This document shows positions 60,137-64,000 of a stretch of DNA of 64,000 nt, piece by piece (the stretch's first letter is position 1; each line of letters starts with the position of its first letter). Both the position numbers and the translations under genes were made by a program. Below the pieces are notes generated by a model. It had not been told where the DNA came from and searched no databases. It saw only the letters and a list, made by a program, of their open reading frames with translations. The DNA is from Baylisascaris procyonis. Its lineage: Eukaryota; Nematoda; Chromadorea; Rhabditida; Ascarididae. The DNA is taken from NCBI GenBank assembly GCA_037389465.1, contig JAZARR010000088.1, positions 1,922,001 to 1,986,000 on the forward strand. The letters are read 5' to 3'.

Positions 60137-63100
60137 ACGAAAAAAAATGATGGACGAAAAAATATGATCGACGAAAAAAAAACAACGATGAACATTTGAA
60201 ATGACTCAGTAACGGCACCTTTCTTTATGGAACGATGAATTTTGTTTAGAAAGTTTATCAGAGTATCTATGTTTTTGACCTCTTTTTTTCAGTTTGTAAC
60301 TATTATTGCTTATCATATATTAAATGAGGGAGTCGATTAATTGATAGAATTGAACTTCGGTATCTAATCATTTACAAATAGAATATACAGATAGAATTTT
60401 GTTGTTATATGCCTAAATATTATAGGAGTTATTGAATCCATTAATAATACCGACGGAAATGCGTGTAAATTTCTCTCAGCCCATCGAAGCAATAGCATTG
60501 AAATATATTAGACAAAAAAAAGTTGAATAGGATTTTTAATATGCTAGCACAGGAAGCAGCTGCAAGTTAAAGTGTTTTTTTCTTAAAGTACATCAAAATG
60601 CTGTAATAAGTTTTAGTGCGCAATGATTTTCCACGTTGCTGAGGTCCAACTTCTGGTGATTGTTCGATTCAATTGCTCAATCTTACTTCCAAAGTTATTT
60701 TGACATAGTTCACAATGGCTGAAGTGTTAAAGTTGGGTCGACCTTACACTAAAAAGAAAAAGGCTGCATTCGACTTTGGAGATCAAAAAACGAACCACGA
60801 AATGGAATCAAAAAATGCATAATTAAATTTATGAAATTTCTAGAGACTCAAATGAAACATATTCATAATCAAAACATCACTATATTCTTACAAATAAAAA
60901 AGCAAAACTAGAGATTTCATAAATTTATAAAATATTACTATCAATATGTTATACTCAAAGCCCTTGAAAAGTAAGCCAATTGCTGTATGCGACATATCGG
61001 CTCAGTTAGATCGAATGAGTTGTATAATGGAAAGCGTGTGCGTTTGACATAAAATAATGCGACCTTTTGAAGGTGTCGGCGGATGCAACTGAGGGACACT
61101 TTGGCACAGCGGCATAATGTCCAAATAAAAGGCGCACATTATCGATAACTCGATTGCCATATATCTCCACAAGATGATTCACTTTAATTCACCTAATTTT
61201 CGTTGTTTGTGAGAATTTATGCTGTTATTGCAACTTCATTATGCACTTGAGTTATTTAATCGAGGACGAATTTGATACAAGTGAAGTAGAAAATAATTGA
61301 AACGTTATCGTTGGACAAACGTTGGGATATTAGAATGAAGGACGACCGCTCATTTGTAGCTATATTGCCTTTTTTTAAACTGATGATGCAACACCTGTTG
61401 CTAGGAATGAAAATTTTGATTATATCGATTACTAGTTTAATTCAATTGTATTTTTGAAGTTGCTTAATATTGAGGCGAGGAAAAGAATAACCCTTAAGTA
61501 ACAAGCTATAGTAGAGTGAAAATATCAATATAAATTTGGCGATTATTTGGTTTTTTTTTTAAATATAAATTTAGACAATATGGACAGAAATTACACATTG
61601 AAGGCCTAACGTAGAAATATTCCATGCAATATATTTTTGTAATTGTTATACGTTGTATGAAAGATCGCTATGGATTCTTCTCTGTCAACAATCGCTAATA
61701 TTTAAAAATCCATCTTTCTACTAAAATTATTGCACTCAGATCATCCGATAAATTTTTATGCTTAAAGAATTACAATTGATCAATAAATCATTGCGATAAG
61801 AGTGATTAATTTGAAAGAATACGCAAAATGAATCTTATGAAATAGTTCTATCGCCCATTAAGCAATTTGTGAATTGTTTATTTTCATTTATTTACGAAGT
61901 GAATGTGCTTCTATTGTTATCGAATATCACACTTAATTATATAAGCATTTATGAGTATATAAGAGAGTATAAGCACCCCAATTTTATATCACTTTAAAAA
62001 ATTTGACATTCGTTCCGAGTAGAATATTCAACAAGATCGCTTTCTAATTACTTGAAAAATTCGCCAATATAATATATCATTTAGCGTTGATATGCGGGTT
62101 TTTATGAAAAATTTTGATGCAGCGAATATAATTATACCGAAGTGTAAACTAAAATATTAATCGCTAGGGCATTCTGTAAAATATAACTAGTATGGCCATT
62201 ACACCTCGTTCTGCCGATTAACTCAATCGGCCGATCATCAATGTTTGAAAGTACGAAATTACACCGCTGAACTGGTGTAGTGCTAAGAAATATAAGCCTA
62301 AATGATAGCTGACGATCAGTGATAGAGTGAGAGTAAGCCGACCGTATTCCATAGATTATCACTCGCTGCGGTTATGGAGAGACGATCGCGCAAATTTATA
62401 AAAAAAAAAATCCAACGGAATCACAAGAATTCGAGAAATGTTTATAATACAAATAATTATTTTGCTATTCAATGAGGATGCAGCATATGAAAGAAACCTG
62501 ATTGGAAGAAATATCACTGATATTATCGAAAAGAGAACTGAAAAAATGAAGTGTTTTTTTTTTTGCTGGAATATTTGACATACTTCTCAAAATACAGTCC
62601 GAAATGATGGAATCTAAGCAATGAGCATATAAACTAAGCGAAAGAAATGAAAAGAATGGCAGGAAACGTGAGTCGACGTTGGATGCGTTGTTGATGGCAG
62701 TCAGGCTGCCGCTTCACTAGCGACCATCGGCGTAGTCGGATTGTTGTGCTGCGATTTGTAAGCCGAGCTGCTCACAAATGCGAACCAAATTATAACCAGA
62801 TGTGGCTCAGAGGCTACGCTCAAATAAAACATAGCGAAACGGCGTGAGATGCTATTCGTAGAGCAGTACACGGCACTGAACCGACAACAACCATTATCCC
62901 AAATCTTCATCCGCTTTATTAGCGCATGACGTAGCTCTTGCTGGAATACTGCACGGGGAAATGAGACCGAAAAAAAATGCATAACACCTCAAATAAACTC
63001 TTCACTATTTTAGGATTAACAGACATGATACGATTGTATGATATTTGCACATAGTATCGTAGTATAGATAGGCTGCAATATAGCGTTATTGCATCTTTTT

Positions 63101-64000
63101 AAGAAGTTAGCAAATAACGACCGTTCACGCCTCCAGTAATCTTAATGCGAGAAATTCGCACTGTGTGATGGTGATCCGAAAGTCTTACCGAACCATAAAA
63201 ATGGTGTGAGAAGAATTCTGGCTGTGTGTTTTGCAAATGCAATCATTCCTAAGGCTTCTGACTGTATAGAAAAGACTCGACTGTTTGTTTATGAACATGG
63301 CTAACATCATCATCTCGGCCTTCTTCGACACCTTCATACATTATCGGGAAAAAGCTCCTCTCCTTACTCCTTCCCTGCCTCTCCCATCGAATCGCTTCTT
63401 CTTTATCACCGAAGCGAGTCTTCACTCCCTTCATCGTCCCTTTATCATTCGCCTCTCCCTCTTACCACTTTAGCTCATCACTGAAAATACAGGCAAAACA
63501 TAGGCAAAATTCGGTATGCGAAAGAGAAATTGTCACTTCACTTTCGGCAGAAGGGTGCATTGGAACATGGACTGTAGTTCTCTCGATTAGAGATATGCAA
63601 AGAAAGAGACCTATTACTTTTCATCACCTCAACCCCTCATCTCGTTCCTACGGCATCATCCCAACTTCAGTAGACGATATTCCATACATATGCATAAAAT
63701 AAACGAATTTTTGTCTCATTCTCGTACGCTTGCATTGTACTTTCAATTTCAGTTGTAAATTCATGTGCTCTATTCAGGAAATACATTTCATGCACCTTAT
63801 TTATTCTTTCCATTCATAGTCAGAATTTTAATATCACTTACCTCAAGAAAGTAGACTTATAATTTGAAGGAATAATGCTCAATGAAGTCAAAGGACGCAT
63901 TACCGTAATTGCTATTGAAATCTTCACTTAGTTTATTTGAAAGATCGTTGATAACTTAAGAGATAAGTTGTCAAGAGTGAAAGTGATAACGTTTGATTGA

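Larger units (their letters stand above)
52134..64000. other. Interval upstream of hlh-2 with no supported gene
   Basis: The hlh-2 promoter is expected near 52.1-53 kb. Beyond it I see GC-richer blocks (53590-54440, 62650-63000, 63280-63480), a pentamer satellite, a perfect hairpin with flanking repeats, a 150-codon orphan frame and microsatellites. No exon chain could be assembled on either strand. Confidence 0.45.

Overview
This is a eukaryotic, AT-rich stretch (roughly two thirds A+T by eye) with long introns, GT-AG splice sites and abundant microsatellites. The protein evidence points to an animal, most likely a nematode. The E-protein bHLH domain has the lengthened loop that I recall from nematode HLH-2 proteins, and the amine receptor is of a nematode type. 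Intron lengths of 0.3-8 kb fit an ascarid or filarial-like genome better than Caenorhabditis; that placement is inference. No prokaryotic, rRNA or CRISPR features are present.

Layout. (1) Positions 53-15144, minus strand: five exons of an SLC66A2/PQLC1-type PQ-loop membrane protein. I rebuilt it exon by exon, all splice phases agree, and the 3' end runs off the left edge. (2) Positions 6998-11932, plus strand: a complete six-exon rhodopsin-class biogenic-amine GPCR of 494 residues, lying wholly inside the 7.8-kb second intron of the SLC66A2 gene and transcribed the opposite way. Its fifth intron appears to use a GC-AG splice pair. (3) Positions 15145-41098: about 26 kb with no gene I can support, holding microsatellites, G/C-rich tracts and a decayed coding-like relic near 36.2-36.7 kb. 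(4) Positions 41099-52133, minus strand: a complete nine-exon class I bHLH E-protein gene (hlh-2/daughterless/TCF4 family), predicted 418 residues, with the bHLH and the conserved E-protein tail in the last three exons. (5) Positions 52134-64000: no supported gene, but a 150-codon orphan open frame (58.6-59.1 kb), a pentamer satellite (55.0-55.2 kb) and a striking 20-bp perfect hairpin bounded by direct repeats (57.5-57.6 kb).

The three genes do not form a pathway that I can see. One is a predicted lysosomal/endosomal PQ-loop protein, one is a neuronal-type amine receptor, and one is the ubiquitous dimer partner of tissue-specific bHLH factors. The most notable structural fact is the opposite-strand nesting of the receptor in the PQ-loop gene. 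I found no convincing undescribed multi-gene system. The unexplained signals are listed separately with their limits.
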